Shown piece by piece: positions 22,693 to 37,086 of a stretch of DNA of 64,000 nt (within the stretch, counting starts at the first letter, position 1; each line of letters begins with the position of its first letter). Where the stretch lies: contig CM067083.1 in assembly GCA_034008185.1 (NCBI GenBank), positions 117,202,837-117,266,836 on the forward strand. The letters are read 5' to 3'. The notes under the pieces are model-generated. The model saw only the letters and a list, made by a program, of their open reading frames with translations. It did not search any database and was not told the origin of the DNA. The stretch comes from Gorsachius magnificus. Taxonomy: Eukaryota > Chordata > Aves > Pelecaniformes > Ardeidae. The position numbers and the translations under genes were made by a program.

Positions 22693-25600
22693 TAGATGCA
22701 TTACGTTGTCAACATTATCCACATTTAGGTTCACAAAGTCTATATAGTAGCATATGACACATGATTAAATAATAACTTACTATATCCTGTCTTTAGAATT
22801 GAGTATTTCTAGCAAAAAGTCCTTTATTTTTTAGCAGTTTATTGTGCTATATCACAGCACAATGCCCTGCTTTCAAGAGAGGGAGGACAGAACTGATTAT
22901 ACAACTGCATTAGAACACATTGTCCCTGGGAATCAAATTTGCTGAGTAAGTTATAAATGTAGAATTCTCTTCTTTTGCCTGTTATTTGACAGAGAACCAA
23001 AAGAAAAGAAAAAAACTCTTCCTTCTTATATTTTTGTCTCAGTGGTATTTCAGAAAAAAAAGACTTTATTGTTCAGACTCCTATTGTTTTTTTCATGTAT
23101 GATTTAGGTTCTAAATATACACCAGTATTTAATAAAATTCTAATAAATCAATGCTAAAGCTGTTAAAGGAAGAGAACATTAAGGTGAAATAATTTAAAGA
23201 TATGTTTGTTATCCATGCATGACAAAGACACAAAAACCCCAGTATCAATCATAGGAAAAACAATCGTGCTCTTCCTTCTGTCTCAAAAGCTCTATGGTCA
23301 CTTGGTTAGGAATGTTTTATGCTTTCTCCTTTACTTTGATTTATAAGCAAGTCATTGTTCAATCTAATTGTGTCCAATATATCACCAGAACACATTGCAT
23401 CTTGGCATTTCACCATTTATAGTTTCATAGAAAAATTGATACTAATAAAAGGCCTTTGTTTCCCCTGTCCCTCCCTCCCCACAAAGAAGTCTATGAAATC
23501 AGATCATTCTGTGTACATCAGTGAATCAATAAGGGCAATAAATCAATGTAATTTATTAAAAATTACAATATGCTGGACTACTATATAGATTTATCCAAGT
23601 GAGCTCTTATTACCTTAGGTCTGCATGTGAAAAAACACTTGTGGAATCCCCGCAAAACCAGAAGTCCAATAACTGGTTTTAAAGGTCATTAAAAATCAAA
23701 TGTTAGAAAGCTTCAGTACAATTTATGACCCAGTTGGTACAAAATGTAACACAGTGGCATAGTGCAGTCTAGACAATCCCCTAAGGACTGCGTTATGGCA
23801 AGAAACATTCTGTAACACCATGGGAAGAAATGGAGAACAAAGGAAAACAGACTTTCTTGTGCCAGTGAGATATCACTAGGTTTATGCCTTCACCTGCATA
23901 AATGTAAATTATTCTGTTGATGGTGCTTTTGCTCAGTTGTGGACTGTCACCTCCTCTGAGAAGGAAGGGGCATTGGCACCATGCCACCATGGACCCCCGC
24001 ATCCCCTCTCATTTGTTGATGTAAAAGAGGCCCCCAGAGGAATATTATTCAAAACAAGGAGATAGAAAAGAGGAGCAGGATGTGAGGTTGGCATTACATC
24101 AAGGCTGTGGCAGTCCCCCTGCTCCCTCTCCTCCCATTCATCAGAACATCAGACCACACTGTGAGAAGCACCACCCTTCCCTCAGCTCACTTGTTCCCGG
24201 CAGAAGCTCGTTTCAGGATGTGCACTGAAGAGGTGTTTGGCTTCCACTGGGTTTGCAGAATAGTCCCAGAAAGTGTTGGCTCAACTTTAGACCACATGGC
24301 TGGGGAAAGCAAGCATCTTCATGCTTGGCATTTCAGGGCTTGTGGGTAGTCACCCCCATCCAGTTGCCAAGACTGAGTTCAAATAGGGAGAACATCCAGC
24401 TGTGCCTCTTCCCCTTATTCAGAGGAAATTTAATCTACTTCTGTGAATTCCTTAATATTTATAATCCATTCATTGAAGATTTACTGGGTGGGATTTGCCT
24501 GCTGTGGGAGGTGAAAGAAAGACCAAGGAAATGATTCAGTATCCTCTCAGCATCATAACCCTTCAGACTAGGATGCAGTTGAATTTCTGAATGACCTATT
24601 TATCAGTAAAGTGTCAGTAGGAATTGATGAAACCTTAAAAGCCACAGTTAAGCAGCATGCAGCATAAGGATGGAGAGCAGAAGAAGCTGTGTGCATTGTG
24701 CTATTAAGAAGAAAGCACGCTACTAGCAGTAGTCATCCTTTTTAATTCAGATAACACCTGTGAGGAATATTTAAATCACATTTAGTCTGAGATTAAAAAA
24801 AGAAAAAAAATTGACTTAATAAGAAGGCACCATGAGATACCATGGTGAGAACAGACCAAAATAGACTTGTGACACAAAACCCTTTTTGAAGCATCACTCT
24901 ATGCAGTGGTATATTATCAACAGAGCAGATGAATAACTAAAATCCAATCTTGCTGGTTCCATTGAAAATCTGGGTTGATTTTGTTACATTAAAGACTATT
25001 ATTATGGCAGCAAAGGTCTAATTTTTACCTCACTATTAAAATTCATTGTAATAATGACTATGGTCCCATCAACGATAATGAATGTTGTCTGCATGTGTGC
25101 ATCCATGCACGCCCAAAGTGATATGCAATTTTTAACACACATTGTGGAGCCCTACCCTTGCCCCCGCCTGCACAGCCCTGTGTAACTATTAGCTTCTGCT
25201 TCCCACTCTTCCTTGCTTTTGAGATGACTTGAATTTCCTCACAGTTTATACTGAATGCAGTAAGGATCGTGTATCTTATACAGACCTCACAGCAACAAGC
25301 TCAGTAAATCCACAGAAAAAAGATGGTAAAACCTGAGGAAAACACTGTAAATGTACAGAGAATTGAGTCTTGTTATCAGTGTCTTATTTCATGTGTCATC
25401 ACGTAACGAATGTGCAATCTGCTCTACTATGTAAGCACAGGGTGTTAAAAGAATTTACAGTATATGGAGTGAGGTTTAGAGTTATCAATAAGTGCTCCAT
25501 CTGAAACAGCACTTTGTAACAGCAGCTACAACAGTGTATATATACATCAGACATACACACATAAAAATGCATACATATGTCATAAATGTACACATACACA

Positions 25601-26521
25601 CAGAGATATATACAGAAATTCACATCAGTGACATTTAAACACCTCTCCCTTCTCCAGAGCTCCTTCTGTAACAAGAGTGATTTTCCTATGCATATTATTA
25701 ATGAGCTTAATCCCGTAATTACTTCAGTTACATGCAGAGCTCTGAGAACTTGGGAAAACTTGCTTGGCAAGCGAGCTCCCAAAAAAGAATCGGCTCTCCA
25801 TATTGAATGAACTCCACGAGTCCAGGGTGGTGAGCATCACTGGAGAAATGCAGGGGGTAAATTGCAGTTAGCAGGAAGGAAAAGAAACAGCTCACCAAGG
25901 AAAAGAAGATAAAAATCAGAGCAACGAGAAGAAAAACAAACATGTTGTGTCTTAATTCTGTTGTTGGCTTTCTCCCTGGTAGACCCCCTGCCCCTGTCCT
26001 TAGTCAAACCAGTTGAATGTGGCAGGAGTGCTACAGATGGAGCAGTAATAGCACACAGGCAGTGTTATCTACTTAAAAGGAGAGAACAGTCCACGGGGCA
26101 GAACTGTTCTCACGTGGTGGAAGGAGAAACTTGTGAGGTAATTATTGAAATAAATACAAAACTCATGAGTTCCTTGCAGGAGCAGCTCATTTTTCAGTGG
26201 GTAATGCAGCACAGTCACGGATATTTGCTATCGATTGCTAATACAGAAGCTGGTGAGCAGCAGTGCCAGGCTTTTGGCAGTCACTATGGATTTAAAACAA
26301 AAACTACAACAGAAGACAACTAAAAACAGGATGATAGAAGAAGGTAATAGTGTCAACTGATCATAATCTTCCAGCATCACATCAGGCCCTGAGTCAATGG
26401 TTTGACCTTTCTGCTTTTCTTGTCTTTTCTGGATCATGGTCACTATCTTGCTCAATAATTGAGATGATTAAAAAAATAAAAAGAGGAGAAAGGCAAATTA
26501 CTGGTTTTGGAGTCATCACGT

Positions 26522-26582
26522 GAGTAGGTATAGCTCAGTGTGTAGGTCTCTAAACAAGTGCCAGCAATGGTCAAACCCTGGG
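26522..26582 (+). repeat. Possible tRNA-like (SINE head) sequence
   Basis: TAGCTCAGTGTGTAGGTCT resembles a tRNA D-arm (A box), and GGTCAAACCCTGG about 30 bases later resembles the T-arm (B box). The 5' acceptor GAGTAGG has no complementary 3' partner and the anticodon stem is poor, so it is not a functional tRNA. It could be a decayed tRNA-derived SINE or chance. Confidence 0.25.
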
Positions 26583-28032
26583 GCAGTGAATGTAACTTCC
26601 TGAAGACTTGCTTTTAATAGCTACCTTCTAAGACCTCTGAGAAAAGCCACAGACACATGGAGCTACATATCATGGGTAAAGAATAATTTTTGTCCCCGAC
26701 TAAGTATGAATCTATATGACATGGCTTACTATGCTCAGTATCGTCTAGGTCAGTGCTTCTCCAATTTATTTTTATCTTTTTTCCTAAACTAAAAGATCAT
26801 ATAGTATTTTAAACAGACTCATGCATCATCTTTTATGGTTTTCTCTTAGTATAATTTTAGTTGACTACTTTCTGAATCCTTATACATTTGTATTTATTTT
26901 CTTCTTCTTTGGGGGTTTTTGTTTGGTTGGTTTGTTGGGTTTTTTTGTTAATTTGTTCACCCAGAAGTGTGGAAATACATTTACATGGGGCACAAAGACA
27001 AAGTCTTAATGCCATTTTTCAGACCCCCTTCTCAGGTCTCACAAACTGACAATGTTCTACAGAACACAGGTTGAGAAATACTGATAAATGGTGGCTGCTT
27101 GAGAACAAAGGATTCTTTTATCTCCATACAGAAGTGAATCAGTCCAAGTCAGAAAGGACTTAGGAAAGACACTGATGTATATGTAGCCTGGAACATGGTG
27201 TGGAAAACTTTTGGTATCTTGTAATAATAAAAGATGTCTTAAGAGATGTCAGTTGTCCACGGTCGGTTCATGACTCGTGCTGCAGTGTCAGATAAGACAG
27301 ATCAGGTGACTACTCCCACCAGAAATGTGCTAGCAGAGTAGAAAAAGTCATCTTCTACCGAGATCGCCTCCTGAGCATGAGATAGTCTCCATGAAATGTC
27401 CCCAGAGGATGTGCTTGCAGAATATAGTTCAAGGAAATCCATCAGCTTGTGTTTCTGTTCAAATACAAGGAGCAAAGAGGTGAGGCCGTTATAACCAAAA
27501 TAAAAGAGGAAGACAACCCTTGGTAAATGGAGAGAAGGGAAGTGCATTCTCTAGCACTGCTTAAGTTTTATTCTGAAAATATGTTTCATCCTTGACACAG
27601 TGTTCTATCTGTGTGGGAAAGGGAAGATGGTTCACAAAAACCTTTTGGAGTTATCTAAGGGTTTCTTCCCAATGGGCTCTTTTCTTCAAAAACTTTCTGC
27701 TTATCGCTATCCAGTCTATTGTAAAAGTATATATTTCTTCTTCAGAGCAATTTTATGGGCTCCAGAAATAAGGGGAAAAGATACTGCTCTGAATTTCTCC
27801 TTTTACAATTTTTAGATGTTCAACACTCAGAAGAGCTGTTTGAGTGCTTCCACATCTTTAGCTTATCCGGGGCTATGCAGAAGGGAACCACACTGTTACC
27901 ACTCATTTTTTTGCACTTATTTTTGCTGAAACTGTGGGGAATCTGACCCATGCAAGAAGAGCAGTATCTGAAGGAAGGTGATTGTTTTGGCTGTACCCCA
28001 CTGAAGATGTCTGTTCTTTCGCCATTCTAGAG

Positions 28033-28341
28033 AGTCACACAGAACCAGAGAATGGCAAGGGTTGGAAGGGACCTCCAGAGATCATCTAGTCCAACCCCCC
28101 TACAAAAGCAGGTTCACCTAGAGCATGTTGCACAGGACATCGTCCAGGCGGGCTTTGAATATCTCCAGAGAAGGAGACTCCACAACCCCCCTGGGCAGCC
28201 TGGGCCAGGGCTCCATCACCCTCAAAGTCAAGAAGTTCTTCCTCATATTCAACTGAAACTTCTTATGCTTCATTTTGTGCCCATTGTCCCTTGTCCTGTT
28301 GCTGGGCACCACTGAGAAGAGTCTGGCTCCGTCCTCCACTT
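28033..28341 (-). mobile_element. 5'-truncated CR1 LINE, minus orientation
   Basis: Read on the minus strand, this is the last ~310 bp of a CR1. An open 73-codon frame (28118-28339) encodes the C-terminal end of ORF2, with the motif [12 protein letters not shown] near the start and [19 protein letters not shown] near the end. The 3' untranslated tail follows, with the GGTTGGACTAGATGATCTCTGG block and a terminal ATTCTCTGGTTCTGTG. It belongs to the same subfamily as the copy at 53.5-54.4 kb. The 5' truncation is typical of target-primed insertion. No long target duplication is evident. Confidence 0.93.
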
Positions 28342-31300
28342 AGTCAAGTCTACTAAAAGTCTCCATGCCATTGCTTAAAAGATCTTCTGCTAATCATGTA
28401 ATTTCTTAAACACAGGTGTCTGTGCTTAATTTTGTGTAAGACATTGTATGAGACAGTGATATCCATATTAAACATTTAGGTCATGAATTTCAACATGTAG
28501 TTTCATTGCAAGACACACACTTGAAGGATGTCATTAAGCACATATAGATACCAGTGATCTTGTCAAATCTTTCTGGTGAATACTCACCAGAAATTTGCTG
28601 AGACTTTTGACACAAAAAAACACCTTACACAGGAGTATCCAATTCTCACAGTAACTATTCTTGCTGTACTTTTAAAATGAAGCACTCAAGGTAAATACTT
28701 TTCTTGAGACATAAGCTGCCTTGACTTGTTTTGCATTAACCCTGGAGTAAAAGAACATGCAGCACTGTGACAGCAGTAGGTCAGTGCCTCGGCTCAGAAA
28801 TGAGTGCCATCAACCCAGCTTCTCCGGTCCTATCACACTCCCCAGAATCCTATCAAAAACACAAGTCTTGTGGTTTTCAGGGATTTTCATGTGAGAAGAG
28901 ATACACAGCAATTTTACAGAGAATTGTAGAACAGTAAAATACTTGTTCCATAAGACATGAAGAACAAGCAAGCACACAGCATTCAGAAAACAAATACCTT
29001 AAACAACATGAAGTCCCTAAGTCTGGCTTTATTTTTTCCTGTAAGTCCATCTATTCATGTATGTGGCATTTCACCCATCTTGCAATATCTCACCTCAGCT
29101 AGAGAAAATAACCAAAAATTATGACCAGACCCCTAGTTTACAAGGAGAACATTGCAGCCACTGTCAGAATCACATCACAGAAAAAATACCAATAACAACC
29201 AAAATCTGAACACAGATTTTCAAGTCCCATTCTCCTTGTAGTAGAAAATATCTGATTTTGGTGGAAGATACTACCACAGCACACAACATAGTTTGGAAAT
29301 GTGGCTTTCTACACACCGAACTTTTGTTTTGCTCTGTAGTTCAAAAATATCCATCAGACATGGTCCATTTCTTCCAGTGTAGTATCTTTAAAAAGACCTC
29401 AAACAGAATCAGCATTTCGGCATTGTCTTGTGTGAGACTGACAACGAAGAGAACAGCACATTCTCCGCAAGCAGCCACCCTTTCTTTCAGTTCCCCCTTT
29501 CTGGGTTTGGTATATCAGAAAAGTCCCTCTTGATGTGTTTCTATCAATTTTCATATGCATGCAGCCACTCAGCTGAAGATCTCAGCTCTCATGCATTTAT
29601 ATATTTATAAAGAAATGAGTGCATTATGTATAAACAAAATTTTCTGCAGACAGAACAATCCTCAAAGGTTTCTCTTAGGTTTCAATACGGCTTCATGACT
29701 CTATCATGAATCTGACGCTGACCTGTTCTGAAGACAGTTTTTCACCTAGTTATGGCCAGTAGAAAGACTCAGAAGCAAATAAATCTCTTTTACTACATCA
29801 TAGGCAGGGTTTTACTGCATCATAGGTCTAGATATTATAAAAATATGCTGTTGAATTGATTCCCAGTGACCATTCCAGTGGAAGAAAAATATATTTCTTG
29901 GAGGCAGGATATTGATAAGTAGCAGCAGATGACAGCAGATCCACCAATCACACAGCCAACCATGCATAATTACAGGGCTTACTAAAGGAGATGGATCTTC
30001 AGTTGGTGTGGGATACCATGCCTTCCCTAACCTCAATAAAGCTGATCAGCAGCAATGACTCAAAATGACAAAATATGATTGATCATCTTTCACCAGAGGA
30101 ACTTATGGGAAAAACAGGTCTAAGTACACATTTAGCTATTTTGGCATACAGTATGCACTGTATAATACTTATTAGAAAAGAGACACCAGTTTACATTATT
30201 TTCTTATTCAGAAATCATCTCTAGTAACAAAAAGATATTACAAGATATTATTTACTGGAAAAAGACAGACTCTTTTCAATAGTTTCCTTTAGCCTTGTAA
30301 GTATGAGAGGGGACTTCTCCATTTGCTAAAGTACTTTGTATTATTACAGATCTTGTCTTCTTTATAACTAGCGCATTCAAACATATATCTAGCATTTCAA
30401 GCCTGTGTCCAGTTCATTATCCCAGTTCATATAGTGATCAATGGCACATACACCAGAAGTATGAAAATTCACAGCTGGTGATTTTATAAAACTATGGATA
30501 CCAGAAAGCTCCTCCTCTTCCAAGAAGTTACTTGCCAGCCTTTTTTTTTTTTTTCTTGAAAGCAAATGTACAGGCAATTCATAAATGTTTTTCTCAGCTA
30601 CTATTCTCATTAATAACATAGACTGCTTAATAATAAAAATCTATAATTACTATTAACTGCATCATAATTATTAGAACACAAACTGTCATATTGATTCTTA
30701 ATGAATGCCAGTGACTGGAAAAGAAGATTTACAGAGATCATAGGTATTGTTCATATATCATATTTCTAAGCACTGTAAAAGAACCTAAGCAGTTAGAGTA
30801 AAAAAGGCCTTTATTATAACCACAAAATTTTCACCCTGATTAGAGCCTGAGTATTGACTTCCACAATTTAATTTATCATACTTTGCTGAATGAGTGATAT
30901 AATGGAAGTTCATTGGAACTCATATCCTCTCAGAAGTAGCTCTCAATAGCTATTTATTATTATGTAAACACAGACTCAGCTGTCCTAATTAGTGATGACA
31001 GTACCTGAAAAGGTTCAGGTTCAATTTCGATTAGGATCCAAAATCAAGTGTTAATCCTAACTGCTTAAAACTTCAAACTGGAAAGAAATATAATGTGAAA
31101 GATTGCTGGTGGTGAGATTTTTCACACTTCTGCTTCTGTCCATGGCCAAAATTAACATTAAAACAGCTTTTTCTCATAGTATTTTGGCACTTCCAGCTCT
31201 GATCACAGGGAAAATGTTGAAAGTAAAAAGTAATTTTTGAAGAATTATAGAATCTTAAATAACACTTGGCTCTAGCAAAAGAATATAAATGCAAGGCTTT

Positions 31301-34300
31301 TATCTTTCTTTTCATCTTTCTTTCTTCTCCCCACCTTTTTCTTTCCCTTTCCTCTCTCCATCTCTTTCCCTTTCTTTCTTGTTTTCTCTCTTGCTCTCTG
31401 TCTCCCCCCCCCCAAGCAGTGTTCTTATTCCTTTAACCCTTTTAATATTTTTTTAATTGATGCTACTACTGTAAAACTCAGTTCACCAAGGTGTGTTAAG
31501 CAAGTGCCTGAGATTAAATATGTAAATGAACTCACTTATCTTAATGAAATAATCATATCCTTAAAGAAGAATATGTACCCTACTGAACTGGGCCTTACTT
31601 TGACTCTTCAATGAATTCTGCTAGTAGCATTAATCCTTTTTAGCTATTGCTCTGGTAGGAAATATCCCGATTAAGTGCTAGTGTCATTTCGCTAGCCTCG
31701 CACTTGCCTAAGTTTCTTTTTTCACCCTAGAGATTCTAGTAAGGATTCTTGTGCCTCCAGTCTGGAAAAACATTCTCTTTTGGTCCCACCTTTGTCAGAA
31801 GAGGAGATTAGGACCTCGTCGTTACACACTGCAAGAATTTACTGAGCTCATGTAAATGCTGGTGAAAGTTTCTATGAAATTTCTCCAACTGCCTGCAGGC
31901 AAAATTTGCAAGGCTACTTCTAGTAGAATAATTGGGTGGTCTGAAACAGTCTGATTTTCCCTAGAGCAACACAGGGGACACTCATACAGACTGCTCTGCC
32001 AGAGCATTACTGAAATCAGTAACTTCAAGGAGGAGGGCAGCTGAGGACAGAGATTTCCACAAATCAGTGCATTCGGATCTGGAAGAGGATATCTGTCCAC
32101 ATCCCTTATTTCACTTTTCTAAAATGACAAGGCTAGGTGTCCTAGCCTCAAAAGGATGCAGTAAGAATACATTAAGAATTTAACATTCTGTGACACTGTG
32201 GAAACCACACAGGTACCTAAGATAGTGCATGATTTTAATGACGGTCCCCAAAATTATCATCAACATTTAAGTGTATAATATAGGAAGTGCTAATATGCTC
32301 TAAATGTCATTGTTGAAAATTCAGTACTTAAAACACAAAACCACTGTAAATCTCTGCTAAATTTTTTTGACAAAATGTTTTTCATTAGAATATAGTAACT
32401 TGTGAAAAAAAAGTAGCAGACTGACAGCTCTGGAAATGTCTCTGTCCAGAAAAAAAATGTACTGCACAGGGAGCAGGAATAAAGGCTTCAACAGCAATGT
32501 TTCTAAGCTCTGATCTGAAGGGACTACCATCAGTCCATTATAGTCCTTGGCTGGTGACAAGGGTGCCAATTAGTACTGCCAAGTGCAATGATGCCTTTTC
32601 TGATGTGGATGCTTCACTGCTGGAAACTGGAACCATGAAACTCATTTCCAATAGCCCATTGAAGAGCCATCAGATGGTAGCAACTTTTAGTCATACAGAC
32701 TTAGACTGGCATTGTACTGACAATGCAGAAATAAAAGACTCTATATCATATTACCAATCCCAGAGCAATCCGGCTTCCCCTCCATTGTATTTCTAGGGAA
32801 GACAGACCTCACAGAGATTCACTGAGAAATCATAAAAAAGGATGTGACTGAAACTCTTTCTTTCTCAGATCACCCAGCTCAGTCCTCATTTTTATTAGCT
32901 TTAAATACTTATAAATACTGTGAAGATGTAAGGAAGGCTAAAGAATGGCAGAGATGTGCTGAAATGTGAAATCTGTCATCTCCACCTCACTATGTATTTG
33001 CATGTGATTAAAGGTATCATTCTAACAGCTTCATGTTGTACTATAGCATGAAACAAGCTGGTGACTTTAATCCAACCACAGCCCCCAAACCACATTACCA
33101 ACAATGCAATTTCCTCCTTGGCAGCCTAGCCAGGGAAAGTAAGTCTTCAAGAAGGACAAACTACCCACCAGCCATAGTGATAATTGAACTGAAAAAGTGT
33201 TGAGACCCATTGACCTTACAATGCGGGAAATACTGTGCTGTTTCTAGCCATATCATGCAGGTCGTCTTGGTAGAAAAAGGTATTTGGTTTCCTGGCTGAA
33301 AAGCTTTTCACGAAAAACAGATTATCTGCTATATGTAGATACGTATGCATGTATATCTACATAAGTATATGTATTTGCATGTGTGCTTTATATGTATATA
33401 CCTTAGAGGTACTCCATCCCGTGAGTGATTTCATATGTCTTCCCTATTAGTTCAGAGTAAGACAACCTTTCCTGTATTATAACAGGAATATGACTTCAAC
33501 ACTATGGTGATAGGCAGCATAAAACCTTGCATCTTTGAGCTTTTTTGATTGTTTGTTTTAAACATGTCCCTGTCACATAAACACACATACTGAGCAATAG
33601 TGAAAAATTTTGTATGTGTAATTGGTTTTTAATTCTTCTGCACCATCTTTCAGTCAGATGATTCATTTTATTTTTTAGCAGAGAAGTGTGCTATATGAAA
33701 AGATCCAACATTTACATTTCCAGGTTGTTTTTTTCCCTGGGTATAGCCACTTACATTATGAAGAATGTCTGTTCATCACTGCACATCACTTTCAGATATC
33801 TCAAGCAACTGAAACATAAGAAATATACTCACCTAAACTGAGAGAATGTTTCTAGATCATAGAGATTTAGGAACATAAATACAAGCAGTTGAGAAGAATA
33901 AAGGCGTTCATGCCCGGGAATTTGGAAATAAAAGAGGAAAGAGCACATTTTCAAACAACTCAGTCTGTCAGACAATTTCTGGAAGTCAGACAATTACCAT
34001 TTGGTTGTACAATTGAGCCCACAGCTGAATGAGTATATTAATTAGAACAATTTCACTGCTGCCCTGGCACGCAACCTGATCCTGAAATTCTCATCGCCGA
34101 TAGGACAAATACTGTTAAATTGCGCTCCACTCAAAGACGTTAAGCCAGCAAAGCCAATTTTTTGCAACAAACAATCACTAAAAAGATCAAAAAGTATTTT
34201 CATTTGTCAAAAAATGCACCATTCCTTTTTTGACCAAGTACATGCTTTAGCAAAGAATGAATAACCGCAGCATTCAGGTTTACAATCACTGTAGAACAGA

Positions 34301-36339
34301 CTCTTTTCAGTATTAGCTCCTGGTTCACGATCAAACCCACACAACAAGTTTTTGACCTTACAAGGATCTCCACTAAGGAATTTCGGTTATCTGGGCTCAA
34401 ATGCAAAACTAAGTCCAAGTATAAAAGCCCAGTGGAAAGTCTACCAGAAGATTAAAGTAAGGAGCAGAAAGCATGGACTGTAGGGCCAGATCCACAGCTC
34501 TCCCTCGTGCAGAACAGCTGTCTGAATCCTAATACCATAGCAATTTAGGTTTTGGGCTGGTACCAGTGATCCCACATGCCCTAATCTGTTCTGTTGTACT
34601 CTATTATTCTATCACAGGGTGATTTTCTTTGGTTTTGGAGAATGAATCACATTGGCCATCAGAATTCCACCCCCAATCAATCCAAGCTGTAAAGGAAATG
34701 GGATGTTTAATATTTATACCTCTATTACTTTACAGGGGGGGTTAAGAGAATCAAAATCAGAAGAATATCACAGCACTCATTTCAAAAAAACATTTCTCGT
34801 ACAGATTTGATCGTTAAAATAGGTTGACCTTTTAAAGAAGCAGACACATTAATAATGGGCTAGACTACAGGGCATCTTTTCCCATCTACTTGAGTGTCTA
34901 TGTGCTATAAAGCAGGGGTATACGCACCACTAATAGTTCTCCAGCTGCCACAGAACAATACATAAAAAACCAGCTGACCACCAACCTTCTTTTCAGAGAA
35001 AAAGCAAATGTTGCTCAGCAAAATGTCTCCTCATGCTCATGAAGACCACTTGGCCCAAAACCAGAAGTCACAGACAGCTTTAAGGTTTAGCAGAGTTCTC
35101 TGTCTTTGTTGGCAGTTTTCAAGTAGTTAAAATCTGGGGACTTGCTTCAATGTTTATAGCAACTGAGAGACAAAAATATGAAAAGCCATGTGCAGTTTTT
35201 GTACAGATGAAGAGAGGTCAGTCTTACTGTGCATTGACCACTGGCATCACTAGAGCAGAACAAAATACCAGAACGGGTAAGGACCAGTAAGGCTTCCCAT
35301 CTGACGATAAATTTTCACATAAGGATTTATACATCTGTTGTAGCATCAGCATTCATCATAGCATCAGGATTTTTAGACATTACAGTGATTTGGAAAAAAA
35401 AAAGCATCAGATAAATGAAGAGATACCACTGGAATTGTCTGTGATGATTTAAAATATTTACAATTCACTACAGGCAAGGCTTTTTTAGATTAAGCCACAT
35501 TTTTTTCAAATTTGAAGATGTGACTAAAGAGGAGCTGATCCACTTGTTATATTTTCATTTTTTAGGGATTTTATATTTTTGGAAATGGTACCATTTTTAT
35601 CTGGATAAGCAAATGCATGATTTTTTATTTTTCCCCTCAGGAAAAGTCACAGCCTGCAAAGAGCTGGGTTTGAAGCAGATTTTTTTTTCCCCCTCTCTCA
35701 CATATTTTGTCAAACTGGTTTCTTTGTGTAGAGTGGTGCCACTGTGTTGCTCACCTCTAGGCACATATTTTTAGAGCACTGTGTGTCAGGTGGACAAATA
35801 ATAAAGTCATTAAGGGCAAACTTTGACGTACACTTGATTTATGCAAACAAATTGAGGCTAGTGACTGCAGCTTTTCTCACTTTCACTTGCTGCTAACACA
35901 CCAATATGCAAAGGAACACAGTGCAATGTTTTGGGTGCAGGATAGACAATCTGAAATGTGTCCCCATATGTACTAGAAGTTCTTTGCAGATGTCTGTATC
36001 TTTTCTATTTACATGACAGATTGCAGAGACTCCTAAGAAGCTGTTACTCTCATTTTCATGTAGTCTTTGCAACTTCCTTTTTTTTTCTTTTGTATTTTAT
36101 TATTTACTTTAAAAATACCACATTGATATTATTGGTTCTTGTGCTTGTACTTGGTACTTGTATGCTACTGTGAGGAGACCCGGCGTCCTGCACAGGTTGT
36201 TGTTGAGGTTGGGTGGGGTTATCAAACCTGAGTAGTTTTTTTTCAGCAGCCTCTCTCTCTGCAATGTCTTATTTCTGCTGATGGGTTTGCCTTGTCACAG
36301 CACTGCTCTGACCAAAGGATATATTATTCCCACCTCTCA
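28342..36339. other. Noncoding DNA, no gene recognised
   Basis: Eight kilobases of AT-rich unique DNA. A near-identical 17-bp direct repeat occurs at 29788-29804 and 29810-29826. A T run lies at 30541-30554 and a pyrimidine-rich zone at about 31305-31415. A TATG/TATA-rich zone lies near 33.33-33.40 kb. Open frames (for example 31822-32100 -, 92 codons) show no domain. Confidence 0.5.
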
Positions 36340-36527
36340 GGCTCTGGAATGGGCTGCCCAGGGAGGTGGTGGAGTCCTCATCCCCGGAGGTATTTAAAAG
36401 ACGGATAGATGAGGTGCTTAGGGACATGGTTTAGTGGTGGGATGGCAGTGCTAGGTTAACGGTTGGACTTGATGATCTTAAAGGTCTTTTCCAACCGAGG
36501 TGATTCTATGATTCTATGATTCTATGA
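36340..36527 (+). mobile_element. Short CR1 LINE 3' end
   Basis: A 188-bp 5'-truncated CR1. It starts in the coding C-terminus (CTCTGGAATGGGCTGCCCAG, encoding W-N-G-L-P-R-like residues) and continues through GGAGGTATTTAAAAGACGGATAG. It ends with GGTTGGACTTGATGATCTTAAAGG, TTTTCCAACC and three head-to-tail ATTCTATG octamers (36503-36526). The tail octamer and body differ from the 28-kb and 54-kb copies, so this is a different CR1 subfamily. Confidence 0.93.
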
Positions 36528-37086
36528 ATCATGGGATCGCTTCCTTGCAGTTATAAGGGAATTCTGCAGCTAAAGCAGTATTTCAGCTCAGGGGTCCTGA
36601 AACCCTTTCCCCATGGACATTTCTGCCATCTAAATGTGAATCAGTTCCTTGGTCCCACCCTCATTCCTTGCCCCTTCTCTTCCAAAAGAGGAAACCAACA
36701 GCTGCACCTAAAAGAAAATGAGGAAAAATAGCCACAAATTTGTGGAATGGCTCAGTACTTGTGCTAGGTCCTCCTATTTAACCACGTAGTGCTCCTTCTG
36801 TCTTGTCCACTCGGGCAACTATTCTGTCTCTCACTTTTTGTGTGTTCTCACATTTACTATTAAACAATATTGCTGTTAAGCTTGTTACCTCCAATACATA
36901 AACAGACTCCTGCAAAGAATAGATTTTTCAACTTGAAAGGAAAAGTTTGGTTCAATTTAAAGTGTCACTTCATTCTCAAGTGCTTTTTGGCTTTTGGAAA
37001 AAAAAAAGAAAGGAAAAAAAAGAAGTTCTCAGCCATTTGAGGCCAAAGACAGGCTATTCACTTTAGAAAAAATCAAAAGAATTTAC

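Larger units (their letters stand above)
22257..28032. other. Mostly noncoding unique DNA
   Basis: Apart from the weak CR1 tail at its left edge, this stretch holds a 16-bp tandem duplication (22661-22692), a TA/CA-rich zone near 25.53-25.61 kb and a G/T-rich zone near 26.91-26.95 kb. A possible tRNA-like sequence lies at 26522-26582. No coding exon was recognised. Confidence 0.5.

Noticed and set aside
36503..36526. Independent ATTCTATG microsatellite
   Set aside because: It is the normal octamer tail of the adjoining CR1 element.
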